Origin: Euphorbia lathyris
Taxonomy: Eukaryota; Streptophyta; Magnoliopsida; Malpighiales; Euphorbiaceae
Assembly (NCBI RefSeq): GCF_963576675.1
Contig: NC_088911.1
Span: 136,651,929-136,715,928 of the forward strand
Length of the DNA stretch: 64,000 bases
Direction: 5' to 3'
The position numbers and the translations under genes were made by a program. Shown piece after piece: positions 1 to 11,781 of the stretch. The notes under the pieces were generated by a model. The model searched no databases. It saw nothing but the letters and a program-made list of their open reading frames with translations, and was not told the DNA's origin. Positions within the stretch are counted from its first letter, which is position 1. Every line of letters begins with the position of its first letter.

Positions 1-108
1 GTCCGGAGCGGGTGGCATCGGGGTAAGAAGGCCTGAGCAAGGAGCGGCCCTAAGGGATGGCGATGGGGACAGGAATGAACCGAATCCCACATCGGAAATG
101 GAGAGGGA
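1..108. mobile_element. Left part of an LTR, split by the Copia insertion
   Basis: This matches the left half of the complete solo LTR at 24928-25204, including the segment around gaatcccacatcg. About 30 bases are missing off the window edge. Its other half resumes at 11640 after the Copia element, with aggga (104-108 and 11640-11644) duplicated. Whether it was a solo LTR or part of a full element cannot be told, because the left side is outside the window. Confidence 0.75.
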
Positions 109-1439
109 TATTGGTCCCTTATAACGTAGCAAGTTAGTTCCAAGGGGGGTTAGGAACTATTTAAAATTTTATTACGTTAAGGCTGACTTCTTTTTCTTTG
201 AAAAAGGATAACACAGCGCGCTAAGTAAATTAAGACACTAGCTTAGTCAACTGGTGACTAAGTCAGCTTCTTTCTTTGAGTCAGGAGATAGCACTTGAGT
301 CTATTCCTGAACTCAGATACTCAATGTATACAACTCAGCGTGACCTCTTTACTTGGTCAGTTTTGTTTAAGCAAGCAATATATATATTAAGGAGTTTAAG
401 GTTAGAAAGATGTTACTCAACAGATTTATCCAGGTTCGGCCTCTAAGCCTACGTCCTGTCCCCGGAACACGTTCCGAGCTTTCGAATTCTCTACTGAGCT
501 CTTTAACGGTAGAGCATCAAACCTTTTACAACTTAGAAGCTGAGTATAACAAGAGTATCTTCCTCTATACCTCTACTCACTCCTAATCTCTCGCTGAGTA
601 CTATAACCGAGTACTCAACCTCTCCTTTCTAATCTCTAGAAATGATAAAGATTTGTCCTAAACAACAATTGCTAAGACACCTTAGATGATTGAATAATCA
701 CTCTAGACTTTTACACGAAAGATATATAATTTGGTGTAAGTATTTGCTTTGCTTTTCCTCATAGAACTTTGAGTAGAATTTTGGTCAGCGTAATGGCTTG
801 ATAAAGTTCTGTCTTGAATGAAGCAACTGAAGGGCTCTATTTATAGAAACGTCTGAGGCATCAGTCATTTCGAATTTCGAAATAACCGTTGGAGGGAAAC
901 GGCTTCCTGTCGTTGTCACTCAGTCTTGCTCAGAGCTCTCGGCCAATCAGATTTGAGTATCTTCTGTCATCGGTCAGCTTTTAGTCAGTTCGGCAGAATG
1001 TCTCTCCATTTATGGTAAGGTCAACTAGACAGCGTCCTGTGTCTTCTGAACTTTACCCAAAGTGGAAACACTTTGTCTGAAAGTTGTTCTTGCTCAGCTG
1101 TTGTCTTGTACTCTTTGTCGATTCAACTCAGCAACTTCATTCCGAAGTTGTTCAACGAAGGTCTTCTAGATCCTTCTCTCGCTGAGCTGCGTTTTGTTCA
1201 TAACGACAGCGTTTTGCACACGCGGGCCGAGTGGTCTTGATCTGTTTGACTTAGGCTTTGACTTCCGTATTGGGCTTTAAGCCATTTAGTCTTTATGTCT
1301 TATAAACAATTTAACTCAACATTGAACAAACACATTAGTGTAATAAGTCAAAGCATTTACACTTAGTGTGTTTAGAATATATTTAATTTTACTTAAATAA
1401 TTTTGTCAAATCAAAATCATATGGAAAGGTGTTTCAACA
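109..1439 (-). repeat. 3' LTR of the SIRE-type Copia element
   Basis: 1331 bp, matched along its whole length by 10258-11639. On the minus strand it begins TGTTGAAACACC at 1439. Its terminal CA at 109 has become TA on the plus strand (tattgg here, tgttgg in the partner). It has only a short TA run near 380, where the partner has a long one. Confidence 0.93.
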
Positions 1440-1456
1440 AACTCCCCCATTTTGAT
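1440..1456 (-). other. Polypurine tract of the Copia element
   Basis: Read on the minus strand, a purine-rich run (AAAATGGGGGAG) lies immediately upstream of the 3' LTR. This is where plus-strand DNA synthesis is expected to be primed. Confidence 0.8.
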
Positions 1457-1970
1457 GTTGGCAAAACTATTCAGCGAGGAACTCAGTGTTGAGCTCCCCC
1501 ATGATAGTTGACCTATTATTACTCAGCAAACTCCCCCGTCAGGGTTGAGCTACTGACTTAGTTTTACTCTAAACATTTTAAGGTTTAATTGAGTAAGTCT
1601 AAGGTCAGTTTTCAGATATAGGTCAGCTCATGGAACATATTCTATTTTACTCAGTATTAAGCGGAAGGTTTAACATTCAGAGAGCACTGAGTAATCATTT
1701 TGTTCAATGGGTCTTATGAGACAGTGTTTTATAAACATACAAGACAATGTCAAACATTTAATCAGCATAAGATACAATTAACAAGTATTATAGACAGTAA
1801 ACACAGTTGATGTAATTGAAGATACATAATAATTAAATACTCAGCATCATATATAAAATACTCAGGTTTTGATAAAAGATGCAAGTATTGAATTGAATTA
1901 AAGTAGTCAGCGTATACATCAAAAAAACGTAGAAACATGGACATGAAGATAAGACTGTGCTAGCCTATTT

Positions 1971-4814
1971 CTATTTCTTTTTCTTTTGCTTGGACTGACT
2001 ACTTCTAGGAGCCTCCTGCTGAGTTCTAGCTTGTTCTTTCTCCCCCGTTTTGTTAGCATCGGGTGGAGGAGGAATTTTAAAGGAGTTGGTTAAGACTGCG
2101 GTGGTCAGTACACCGGACAGCTCCTTAAGTTTATCGGCACTTTCATTGATGCCGTCGAAAACAATAACGCCTTCATCCAAGACCTCTTTAGGTATACCCA
2201 GTTCAGCGGCACTGAGTAAGCTCAGGATGTAGGCTTAAGACTTACCTACCCAAGTAATTGTATCTGACAGCGCAGCAAACACTTGATGAAACGTCTTCAG
2301 CAGGGCTGAGTCATAGTATTGATGCTGGATATTGTTATGACGCACATGTGTGAAGGTCTTTTGGGTAGTGACCAGAATCTCATTCTGCTTCATCTGGTCA
2401 GTGTCCATCTCTTGTTTATTTAAGTTCAGCAGACGAACTGCTTCGCTAATTTTCTCCATTGAGCATTGAGAGTAGGAAGCCAGCTGATGGTTGGTCTTGG
2501 TTTGCTCAGTGTGAAGCTGGGCAAAGAGCATCTTAACTTCATCAGAAGTTGCATAGTGAGTGTTCGCAGCTGACAAGGTCTGGAATTGGCCTTGAAGAGT
2601 GTTAAGATGTTGAACCATTGTCAGTTGGAGCTCAGCCAACTTCGTTATTGAGTCCTGCTTGGGCTGATGTGATTGAATTGAGATCATATCACTTAGTAGG
2701 TCCTTCAGTCCTTTAACCTCATTTAAGAGCTGAGTGACTTGGGACAGTTGAGTTGATGCATTGTTAGTAGACCCAGCAGTAGGTTCAGCAGTTTGATGAA
2801 TATCCTTGATTAATGACTGCACCGAGTTAATGAGTTGTCTACCAGACTCGGTGGCATGCAGATAGCTGAGTGATCCTTCATCAGGTTGCCTAGTTTCCTT
2901 AGTGTGACCAGTTGGTGGAGGAGTCAGGGTGATGACATGGTCAGTGACTGGAAGGGAGTTTTCAATATGCACTTGGTTTTTTGGAAGAGATGGTTGATCG
3001 GCAAGAGTTATGGTTGGTGAAGAAGTAATCCGAATAGATTCAGTGCTGACGGGGGCAGGAATGTTCTGAGTCAGCACAATGCTTGGAGCAGCAGTATTGA
3101 TGAGAACTTGCTCAATTTGGCTTGTACAGTTGGCGGAAGCATTTAAGTCGGCTTGTTCCTTTTGTGAAGAAACAGAGGCTTGCTTTTCAAGAGAAGCTTG
3201 TTGAGAAAAAGGGGTTTGCTTACTGAAAAACTTTAACTTAAGTGAAGAAGGATCTTTGGTTGGCTTTTGTACAGGAAGGTTAATGACAGTTGTTTGACTT
3301 GCCTTTACTAATGTTCTTCTGCGAGGAGGAGTAGGATCAACTTGGATAGATTCTCCTGAGTGAGAAAGAGAAGTCTCTTCTTGATCAGCATTGGGCTGGT
3401 TAGCTTGTTCTTGTACTTCATCTACAGCCAACTCAGTATTAGTTGGGTCAGCAGCTTCCTCTTCACTCGCTGTCTCCTCAGCGTCATCCTGATCGCTTTC
3501 TTCTTCTTCTTCTGCTTCCTCATCATCCTGATCTTCGTCATCTAATTCTTCTTCCACCTGAGTGATGAAGTGATCATCCAGTTCCACATCATCTTCTTGA
3601 TGCTCAGCTTCAGATCCCTGACATTGTGTGAAGTGAGAATCACCAGGAATAATGATGTCAGTGGGGATAGCATCAATTGGGGTCAGCCCTGAAGACTTCA
3701 TCTTCTTCAGAGGTTGCTCAGCAGCATCCACTCTTTCTTCTGTATCAGGCTCATGTTGCCTGCTTCTCTTTTGAGCTGACTTAGGTCTTTCCTGACCTTT
3801 TTGAGCAGCTGACTTCAGCTTCTTTCCCGGCGACTCAGCATCTTTAGAAGGAGTCCCAGCAGCTTTTCTTTTGCGGGCAGCTGGAGCCTTTGTTCTTTTG
3901 CCCTTCTTTGGGACAGTCTCCTCAGCAGGCTGATCACCACCTTTGGCTTTCTTAACCGGTTGGTTATACTTCAGGGCACGCAGCGCAGCAGCTGTGATCT
4001 TAGAACCTTGGGCCTCAGTTTCCTCGGTTAGGTCAATCTGATGGTCTTTGAGGATTCTGGTTATGAGTGAGCCCAGCCTTAAAGTTCCAGTGCTCCTTTG
4101 GAAGCCGACTATTAAGAAAACTGGCATATTGATGGGCTTATAAGTCAGCATGTGCCATATGAAGCACTGCTCGAAGTTTGTCACTGAGCTGGTGCAATTA
4201 ATCTTAGGGTAGATGTAATTGGTCAGCAGATAGTGTGCCATCTTTTGGTGCTGACCCATTGAGGAACTGGAGATTTCTCCAGAATGGCCAGGGGGCTTGC
4301 AGAAGGTGGCTAAGTACCCAGTTCCTTCATGATCACCAGTTCTCCTTAGTTTTGTCCCTTCATTCTTTAACTTCAACAAGTTTGCAAGATAGGTAGGGTT
4401 GACAAAGATTGTTTTCTCTTTTACCACTGTTACTAGGCAGTCCTGGTTATCGTCAGCAACCCGCAGATTATGGTAGAATTCCCTTACTAAGTCAGGGTAA
4501 GTTGAATATCTAATAGAGAACAGCTCCGTCCATCCATTCTTTGATATCCATTCACAGAATGGTTGCTCAGTTTCTACGAAAGCCTCAGAGAACCATCTTG
4601 AGAAGTCTATCTTCCACTCTCTAACGTCTTCGAAGACTTTAGTGTAGGTTCTGACTTTGGTCGGCTTTCCTTTAGAGGAGGTAGCTTGGCCAGCTTTGCC
4701 TTTGCTCGGTGTAGTGGCCTTAGTCGTTTCAGGAAGAGTAGTATGCTTAGAAGGTTCATCAGAACTGGTCTTAGGGTGATCGGCACCGGAGATGTTTACT
4801 GAAATCTTAGTCAT
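1971..4814 (-). pseudogene. Extra 3' ORF of the Copia element, split by an in-frame stop
   Basis: The first open part codes 859 residues (4814 to 2235). It ends in a TAA at 2235-2237, and the same frame then stays open to 1971, so the original product was about 940 residues. A globular region at residues 50-280 (FSRWFSEAFVETEQPFCEW onward) resembles what I recall as the 'putative plant transposon protein' domain. Then come Lys/Arg-rich stretches resembling nuclear-localisation signals (about 285-340), a very acidic run (about 405-445), a Ser/Thr/Gln-rich linker, and a Gln/Leu-rich tail likely to form coiled coils (about 690-850). I see no signal peptide and no convincing membrane segment. The position after pol is where SIRE elements carry a so-called envelope ORF, but these features suit a nuclear or structural protein better. 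Function unknown. Confidence 0.75.
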
Positions 4815-5317
4815 AGTTTCAGAGAGGGGTTTGGAAGTTTTGAGAGTTTTTAGAGAGAGAGAGCTTATGCCAAAGAATTCGGTAAGTGTAAAGATATAAA
4901 AATGGGGATTTACCCATTATTTATAGCGGTGAAAGGTGGATCTTATCGAATCCATGTGTCAGTTTTGCCTTGGGATTGTCAACCGACAATGATCCTGGCT
5001 TTTATGACACATTCAGCGCATACGTCATCCTAGGTGGCTATTCGCGTGCTTTAGCATTAAATGCAACAGATCTTGTACTCAGCGTTTAGGATTCTAAACG
5101 TTCTATATTCTGAGTAGTCAGTTTTATACAAACGGATGGTTTAAGTGGTTGGTTGCTCAGTTTAAGATAACTACTCAGTGCGCATATTTGCTCAGTATGT
5201 GATATTTATTCATTCAGCATTAAACACTCAGCATACATCTATTCACTCAGCAAATAATATCATAAATCATTCAGCATGGTAATTCACTCAGCATGAATAT
5301 ATATTAAGAGCTGGAAT

Positions 5318-8300
5318 TTACTGAAGAGGATTAAACATACCAATGGCTTCTCTCAGTATGCTGAACTGCTCACGAGCCAGTGGCTTTGTGAAGATATCCA
5401 TAAGCTGCTCATCCGTTGGGACATAGGTCAGCTTTATCTCACCCTTGAGTACATGGTCTCTAATGAAGTGATGTCTGATGCTGACATGCTTCATCCTGCT
5501 GTGCTGGATTGGGTTCTTTGATAGATCAATTGCACTTTTGTTGTCACATTTGACCTCAATTGTCTTTGTTTGAACACCATAGTCTTCAAGCTGTTGCTTA
5601 ATCCATAAGACTTGAGCAACACAGTGTCCAGCAGCAATGTACTCAGCTTCAGTGGTAGACAAGGCTATTGACGCCTGCTTCTTGCTGAACCAGGATACAA
5701 GACAGCTTCCTAAGAAGTGACATCCTCCAGAGGTGCTTTTTCGTTCAAGCTTGTCTCGTCCATAGTCAGCGTCAGTGTATCCAACGAGTGTGAAACCATG
5801 AGTGTTGGGATACCATAAACCTGCATTCACTGAGCTTTGCAAATATCTAAGGATTCTTTTTACAGCTATGTAATGAGATTCCTTAGGGTTAGATTGATAT
5901 CTAGCGCAGTAGCATACTGAGAACTGAATGTCTGGTCTACTTGCTGTTAAGTAAAGTAGAGAGCCTATCATACCTCGATACAATTTGCTGTCTACTGACT
6001 TACCATTCTCGTCAGCACAAAGGACAGTGTCAGTGCCCATAGGGGTAGATATTAGCTTGCAATTTTCAAGATCATATTTCTTCAATATCTCCTTGGCATA
6101 TTTAGCTTGACTGATGAAGATGTCATTTTTCCCTTGTTTGATTTGAAGTCCAAGGAAGAAGTTGAGTTCTCCCATCATTGACATTTCAAACTCAGTCTGC
6201 ATTTGCTTGCTAAATTCTTTACACATTGACTCATTAGTAGCACCGAATATAATATCATCAACATATATTTGAGCCAGCAGGGTGTCTTTACCCTTTCTCT
6301 TAATGAATAAGGTTGTATCAACTTTGCCTCTGACATAATTTCTAGTCAGCAGGAAACTGGTCAGCCTCTCATACCAAGCACGTGGTGCTTGCTTGAGGTC
6401 GTACAGAGCCTTTTTGAGTTTATAGACGTGGTTTGGGAACTTAGGATCCTCAAACCCTGGAGGTTGATTAACATAAACTTCCTCGTTTATAACTCCATTA
6501 AGGAATGCACTCTTAACATCCATTTGAAACAGTTTAAAGTTCATATAACTTGCATAAGCGCATAAAATTCTAATAGCCTCTAGCCTTGCCACTGGGGCAA
6601 AGGTCTCACCGTAGTCAATACCTTCTTGCTGACTGTAGCCCTGAGCTATAAGTCTTGCTTTGTTCCTGACTACATTTCCTTGTTCATCCAGCTTGTTGCG
6701 GAAGACCCATCTTGTTCCAATGGTCTTCTGACTCCTTGGATGTGGCACTAACTCCCATACATCGTTTCTTCTGAATTGATCAAGTTCCTCTTGCATTGCG
6801 CTCATCCAGAATTCATCTTCCTCAGCATCAGCAAAGTTCTTTGGTTCCTGAACTGAGACGAAGGCTACGTTGCTGAGGTATCTCCTGAGTTGGTTTCTTG
6901 TCATCAGGGTATTCTCAGCGGCATCAAGAATAGCACTCTCTGAGTGTCCTCTTGGTATCCTTATCTCCTTTGGTAGATTGATGTCTTGTGCTGTTTGTGT
7001 TTCAACAATCTCTGCAGGTGTAGACTGGTCAGTGAAAACAATTTGAGGTTCACTTTTACCTTGGGTCAGCCCTTGAGGGAATGACTCAGCGGTTGTGTCT
7101 TGATCAGCGGGTACTGAGTGTGGATCATCCTCGGTCAGCGGCCGATATCTTCCTGCAGGGTTAGTTTCGTCGAACTCAACATGTACTGACTCTTCTAAAA
7201 CTTGAGTTCGTTTATTGAAAACTCTGTATGCTTTGCTGTTTGTTGAGTAGCCTAAAAAGATAGCTTCATCAACTTTTGAGTCAAACTTAGCTAGGCTATC
7301 TTTGGTGTTTAAAATAAAACATTTACAGCCAAAGGCACGAAAGTATCCAATGTTGGGCTTTCGTCCTTTCCAAAGTTCGTAGGGGGTTTTCTTTAGTATA
7401 GGTCTAACAAGAGCCCTATTAAGAATATAGCACGCTGTGTTGACATCTTCTCCCCAAAAATACTTTGGAAGCCTATGCTCACTCAGTATTGTCCTGGCTA
7501 TTTCAACCAAGATTCTGTTCTTCCTTTCTACAACCCCATTTTGTTGAGGCGTCCTAGGAGCAGAAAAATTATGGTCAATGCCGCTGGCTTCATAGAATTC
7601 AACAAACTGTTGGTTCTTGAATTCTCCACCATTATCACTTCGGATGTGAGCCAGCTTTAGGTCTTTATCATTTTCAAGTTTTCTAACCAAATTTGAAAAT
7701 GTCTCAAAGGTCTCATCCTTGCTACTCAGCAAGATGATCCAAGTGTACCGAGAAAAGTCATCTACAATGACCAAGGAAAATCTTCTTCCACCCAGACTTA
7801 GCGGCTGGACTGGATCGAAGAGATCCAAGTGTAGTAACTCTAACGGACGCTTAGTTGAGACAATATTTTTACTATGAAAAGATTGTTTGGTTTGTTTTCC
7901 CGCTTGACAAGCGTGGCATAGTTGATCTTTTTCAAATTTAAGCTCTGACAGTCCCTCAACCAATTGCTTTCTTGCTAATTTGGCCAGGAGGTCCATGCTT
8001 ACATGACCAAGTCTCCTGTGCCATAGCCAGGAATTTTCTTCTTTTGACACTAAGCATACAGTTTTTGAAAACTTTTTCTCTAAGTTCAGCATAAAGACAT
8101 TATCAATGCGAGGGGCAGTTAAAATTAACTCATTAGTCTTACCCTCGAATATTTTACATCCAGTGTTATCAAATATAACTTTTCTCCCATTATCACATAG
8201 CTGAGCTACGCTGAGTAAGTTATATTTGAGTCCGCTGACTAGGGAGACTGACTCAATAGTAGGATTACCTCCAACGGTTCCTGACCCTACTATCTTACCA

Positions 8301-8446
8301 TTTTTGTTGTCTCCAAAACTTACGCTTCCTCCTCGTTTACGCTCAAATGTGATGAACTGAGTTTCATCACCAATCATATGCCTCGAGCATGCGCTGTCAA
8401 TATACCACATCTTTGACTTTTCAGCACATCTTAGGCTTACCTGCAA
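5318..8446 (-). pseudogene. Copia pol: protease, integrase, reverse transcriptase, RNase H
   Basis: About 1042 residues are open. The protease motif [11 protein letters not shown] has Asp at 17 with DSA where DSG is usual. The integrase zinc site is H143, H148, C177, C180, and its catalytic triad is D208, D271, E307 with the usual x35 spacing. RT includes the [13 protein letters not shown] region (578-) and the catalytic YVDD at 728-731. The RNase H acids are D892, E933 and D968. Two conserved glycines have changed: LFDPV for the usual LFGPV, and [11 protein letters not shown] for LYGLKQ. The frame starts without an ATG and lies one frame off gag; a small deletion near 8452 best explains this (see gag). 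The long open frame shows the element was active until recently, but it probably cannot make a joined Gag-Pol now. Confidence 0.88.
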
Positions 8447-8451
8447 TGTAA

Positions 8452-10194
8452 CTAGTTACTCTTAGGTACCCAATTCTTTTTGGGTCCTTGCTTGTTAGGT
8501 TCAACAGGTAAAGCATCATATTTTATTTTATGGCGACATACTTGAACAGTATGGCCATTCTTTCCACAGAAGTCACAGCTGACCTTCCGTTTAGGATTTC
8601 TCACTGACTGGTCAGCACCCCAGTGCTGAGCGTGCCAGCACACCTTTATGGTGTGTCCTTTCTTCCCACAGAAGTCACACTAGACTTTTCGCTGAGGATT
8701 CCATCTTTGCTGACCAGTACCTCGGTACTGAGTATTCAGAGGAATATTTCTTTTGTTTGGAACCTTTAGTTGGTTCTGGATAGTTGTGACGTCCTTTCTC
8801 AGTTTCTTAGAATCTGATTGGACTTCAGAGAAAGACTTATGTATGATCTCCATGTTATCATGCAAAGTTGAGTTGTCCTGAAGAAGGAATCTGAGGTCAC
8901 TCAGCTTGACCTCTTCAACCTCGTCACAGCGCCTGCTGAGTGCTCTAACTTTCTTATTACACTTTTTGACAAGTGTGTAGAGATCACTCAGGGCATTAAC
9001 CATTTCATTTCTGAGCTGGGGTAGTGATATTACCTCATTTGATTGCTCCTCGTCATCAGATGCGATGGAGGGGTCAGCATGCTCAAAGATGCACGGCTCA
9101 GCAAGTTCGTCAGCCATAAAACAGATCTTTGCTGACTCAGTGGCATCAGCTTCTGATGATGAAGACTCATCACTGTCGCTCCATGTTGCCACCATTGCCT
9201 TTTTGCCGTTCTTCCTTTCTTTCCTCAGCGTGGGGCAGCTTGACTTGATATGGCCAGTTTGATGACATTCAAAGCATGTAATGGGCTTTGAGTTGTCCTT
9301 CTTGTATTTGCTGTCGCTGGACTCAGCTTTATACTTATCAAACTTTCTGTAAGGCTTCTTAGAATATTTGTCATTCTTTCTGAACAACCTTTTCATCTTC
9401 CTGGTGAACATAGCCATCTCCTCATCATCTGTTGAGCTCCCATCAGTGGAGTCAGCTTTCATGACAAGAGATTTTTGCTTCTTGTCTTCAGACTTTTCCT
9501 TCACCTCGAAATTCTTCATTGAGATCTCATGGGTCAGCAGTGAGCCGATGAGTTCATCATATTTGTAGGTGGTTAAGTCTTGAGCTTCCTCAACAGCAGT
9601 CTTCTTTGCTTGCCAGTTTTTAGGAAGACTCCTAAGAATCTTCTTGACTTGTTCTTCCTCAGTAAAGATCTTCCCAAGTCTCTTGAGCTCGTTGATGATG
9701 TTTGTAAACCTTGCATTCATGTCAGAGATTCCCTCATCATCGTTCATCTCGAACAGCTCGTATAGTCTCATCTGCTGGTTCACCTTGGACTCCTTTACTT
9801 TGTTGGTTCCTTTGTAGGTGACCTCCAGCTTCTTCTAGATCTCTTGCGCTGACTCACAACCTGATATCTTATTATATTCTGCAGCATCAAGCGCACAGTG
9901 AAGCATGTTTATAGCCGAAGCGTGATTTTGTAGCTTCTTGAGATCATCCTCTGTCCATTTGGCCTCAGCTTTGACAACTGTTTGGCCAGCCACAACCTCA
10001 ACAGGAACAAATGGGCCTTGGACTATTGAAAGCCATGCACTCATATTTGTTGCCTGAATAAAGTTTTTCATCCTATTCTTCCAGAAGGTGTAGTTAGACC
10101 CGAAGAATAGGGGAGGCCGAGTAATGGACAGCCCCTCAAGTAAGATCTGAGTTGTCTGGTTTTCTGGGAGAAACCGAGTGCTATTTTCAGCCAT
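8452..10194 (-). pseudogene. Copia gag with two in-frame stops and three zinc knuckles
   Basis: It starts at 10194 (MAENSTRF...) and stays in one frame to 8452. TAG codons interrupt it at about 9832-9834 and at 8680-8682. The N-terminal UBN2-type capsid region (to about residue 250) is followed by the knuckle CFECHQTGHIKSSC, an acidic Ser-rich linker and a Leu/Lys coiled region. Two more knuckles stand in tandem near the end (CDFCGKKGHTIKVC and CDFCGKNGHTVQVC). The first stop sits where this family normally has Trp, which fits TGG to TAG. A third stop at 8452-8454 coincides with the change of frame into pol, suggesting one missing base there. Gag packages the element RNA. Confidence 0.85.
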
Positions 10195-10243
10195 AGTGGG
10201 GATCAGCTCAAGGTAGTTAAACCTTTCTCAGTGAGCTTTTAGA

Positions 10244-10255
10244 GCTCTGATACCA
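10244..10255 (-). other. tRNA-Met primer binding site of the Copia element
   Basis: The minus strand reads TGGTATCAGAGC two bases inside the 5' LTR. This is the classic complement to the 3' end of plant initiator tRNA-Met. Confidence 0.92.
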
Positions 10256-10257
10256 TT

Positions 10258-10525
10258 TGTTGGCCCTTATAACGTAGCAAGTTAGTTCCAAGGGGGGTGG
10301 TAGGAACTATTTAAAATTTTATTACGTTAAGGCTGACTTCTTTTTCTTTGAAAAAGGATAACACAGCGCGCTGAGTAAATTAAGACACTAGCTTAGTCAA
10401 CTGGTGACTAAGTCAGCTTCTTTCTTTGAGTCAGGAGATAGCACTTGAGTCTATTCCTGAACTCAGATACTCAATGTATACAACTCAGCGTGACCTCTTT
10501 ACTTGGTCAGTTTTGTTTAAGCAAG

Positions 10526-10590
<65 letters not shown>

Positions 10591-11639
10591 GGAGTTTAAG
10601 GTTAGAAAGATGTTACTCAGCAGATTTATCCAGGTTCGGCCTCTGAGCCTACGTCCTATCCCCGGAACACGTTCCGAGCTTTCTAATTCTCTACTGAGCT
10701 CTTTAACGGTAGAGCATCAAACCTTTTACAACTTAGAAGCTGAGTATAACAAGAGTACCTTCCTCTATACCTCTACTCACTCCTAATCTCTCGCTGAGTA
10801 CTATAACCGAGTACTCAGCCTCTCCTTTCTAATCTCTAGAAATGATAAAGATTTGTCCTAAACAACAATTGCTAAGACACCTTAGATGATTGAATAATCA
10901 CTCTAGACTTTTACACGAAAGATATATAATTTGGTGTAAGTATTTGCTTTGCTTTTCCTCATAGAACTTTGAGTAGAATTTTGGTCAGCGTAATGGCTTG
11001 ATAAAGTTCTGTCTTGAATGAAGCAACTGAAGGGCTCTATTTATAGAAACGTCTGAGGCATCAGTCATTTCGAATTTCGAAATAACCGTTAGAGGGAAAC
11101 GGCTTCCTGTCGTTGTCACTCAGTCTTGCTCAGAGCTCTCGGCCAATCAGATTTGAGTATCTTCTGTCCTCGGTCAGCTTTTAGTCAGTTCGGCAGAATG
11201 TCTCTCCATTTATGGTAAGGTCAACTAGACAGCGTCCTGTGTCTTCTGAACTTTACCCAAAGTGGAAACACTTTGTCTGGAAGTTGTTCTTGCTCAGCTG
11301 CTGTCTTGTACTCTTTGTCGATTCAACTCAGCAGCTTCATTCCGACGTTGTTCAACGAAGGTCTGCTAGATCCTTCTCTCGCTGAGCTGCATTTTGTTCA
11401 TAACGACAGCGTTTTGCACACGCGGGCCGAGTGGTCTTGATCTGTTTGACCTGGGCTTTGACTTCCGTATTGGGCTTTAAGCCATTTAGTCTTTCTGTCT
11501 TATAAACAATTTAACTCAACATTGAACAAACACATTAGTGTAATAAGTCAAAGCATTTAAACTTAGTGTGTTTAGAATATATTTAATTTTACATAAATAA
11601 TTTTGTCAAATCAAAATCATGTGGAAAGGTGTTTCAACA
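10258..11639 (-). repeat. 5' LTR of the SIRE-type Copia element
   Basis: 1382 bp, the partner of 109-1439. The extra length is mostly a TA dinucleotide run at 10528-10588. It should carry the element's promoter. I did not identify a single convincing TATA box because of the many TA-rich stretches. Confidence 0.93.
10528..10588. repeat. (TA)n microsatellite inside one LTR
   Basis: About 30 TA units. The same position in the other LTR has only about six, so the run expanded (or was misassembled) after insertion. Confidence 0.95.
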
Positions 11640-11781
11640 AGGGAGTGATTGGGGCTTATTAAAAAAAAAAGTAAGATGAGAATCCAATACATGCAGACGC
11701 GTTTTAAAGCCGTGAGGCCCAATGTGTTGGAATTGGGCCAGAGTGGACAATATCTACATGGTATTGGACCAGGGTGTTACA
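11640..11781. mobile_element. Right part of the split LTR
   Basis: This continues the LTR from position 108 after the duplicated aggga and matches 25070-25204 of the complete copy. It ends in GTTACA at 11776-11781. Directly after it the LINE endonuclease reading frame begins, so this LTR was inserted into the LINE. Confidence 0.78.

Larger units (their letters stand above)
109..11639 (-). mobile_element. SIRE/Maximus-type Ty1-Copia retrotransposon, full length, decayed ORFs
   Basis: A full-length element on the minus strand. The order on that strand is LTR (10258-11639), primer site, gag, pol (protease, integrase, RT, RNase H), an extra 3' ORF, polypurine tract and LTR (109-1439). The LTRs run TG...CA on the coding strand and are flanked by the 5-bp duplication aggga. 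The other copy of the host LTR (24928-25204) shows the empty site without the duplication. Integrase before RT and the tRNA-Met primer site place it in Copia; the large size and extra 3' ORF suggest the SIRE lineage. A hand comparison of the LTRs gave about 22 substitutions in about 1320 bp, so the insertion is fairly recent. The coding regions carry stops and one frameshift, so it is probably not autonomous. Confidence 0.93.

Noticed and set aside
10445..10786. Open frame of 113 codons with an Ile-Tyr run
   Set aside because: It is the translation of the TA microsatellite within an LTR.
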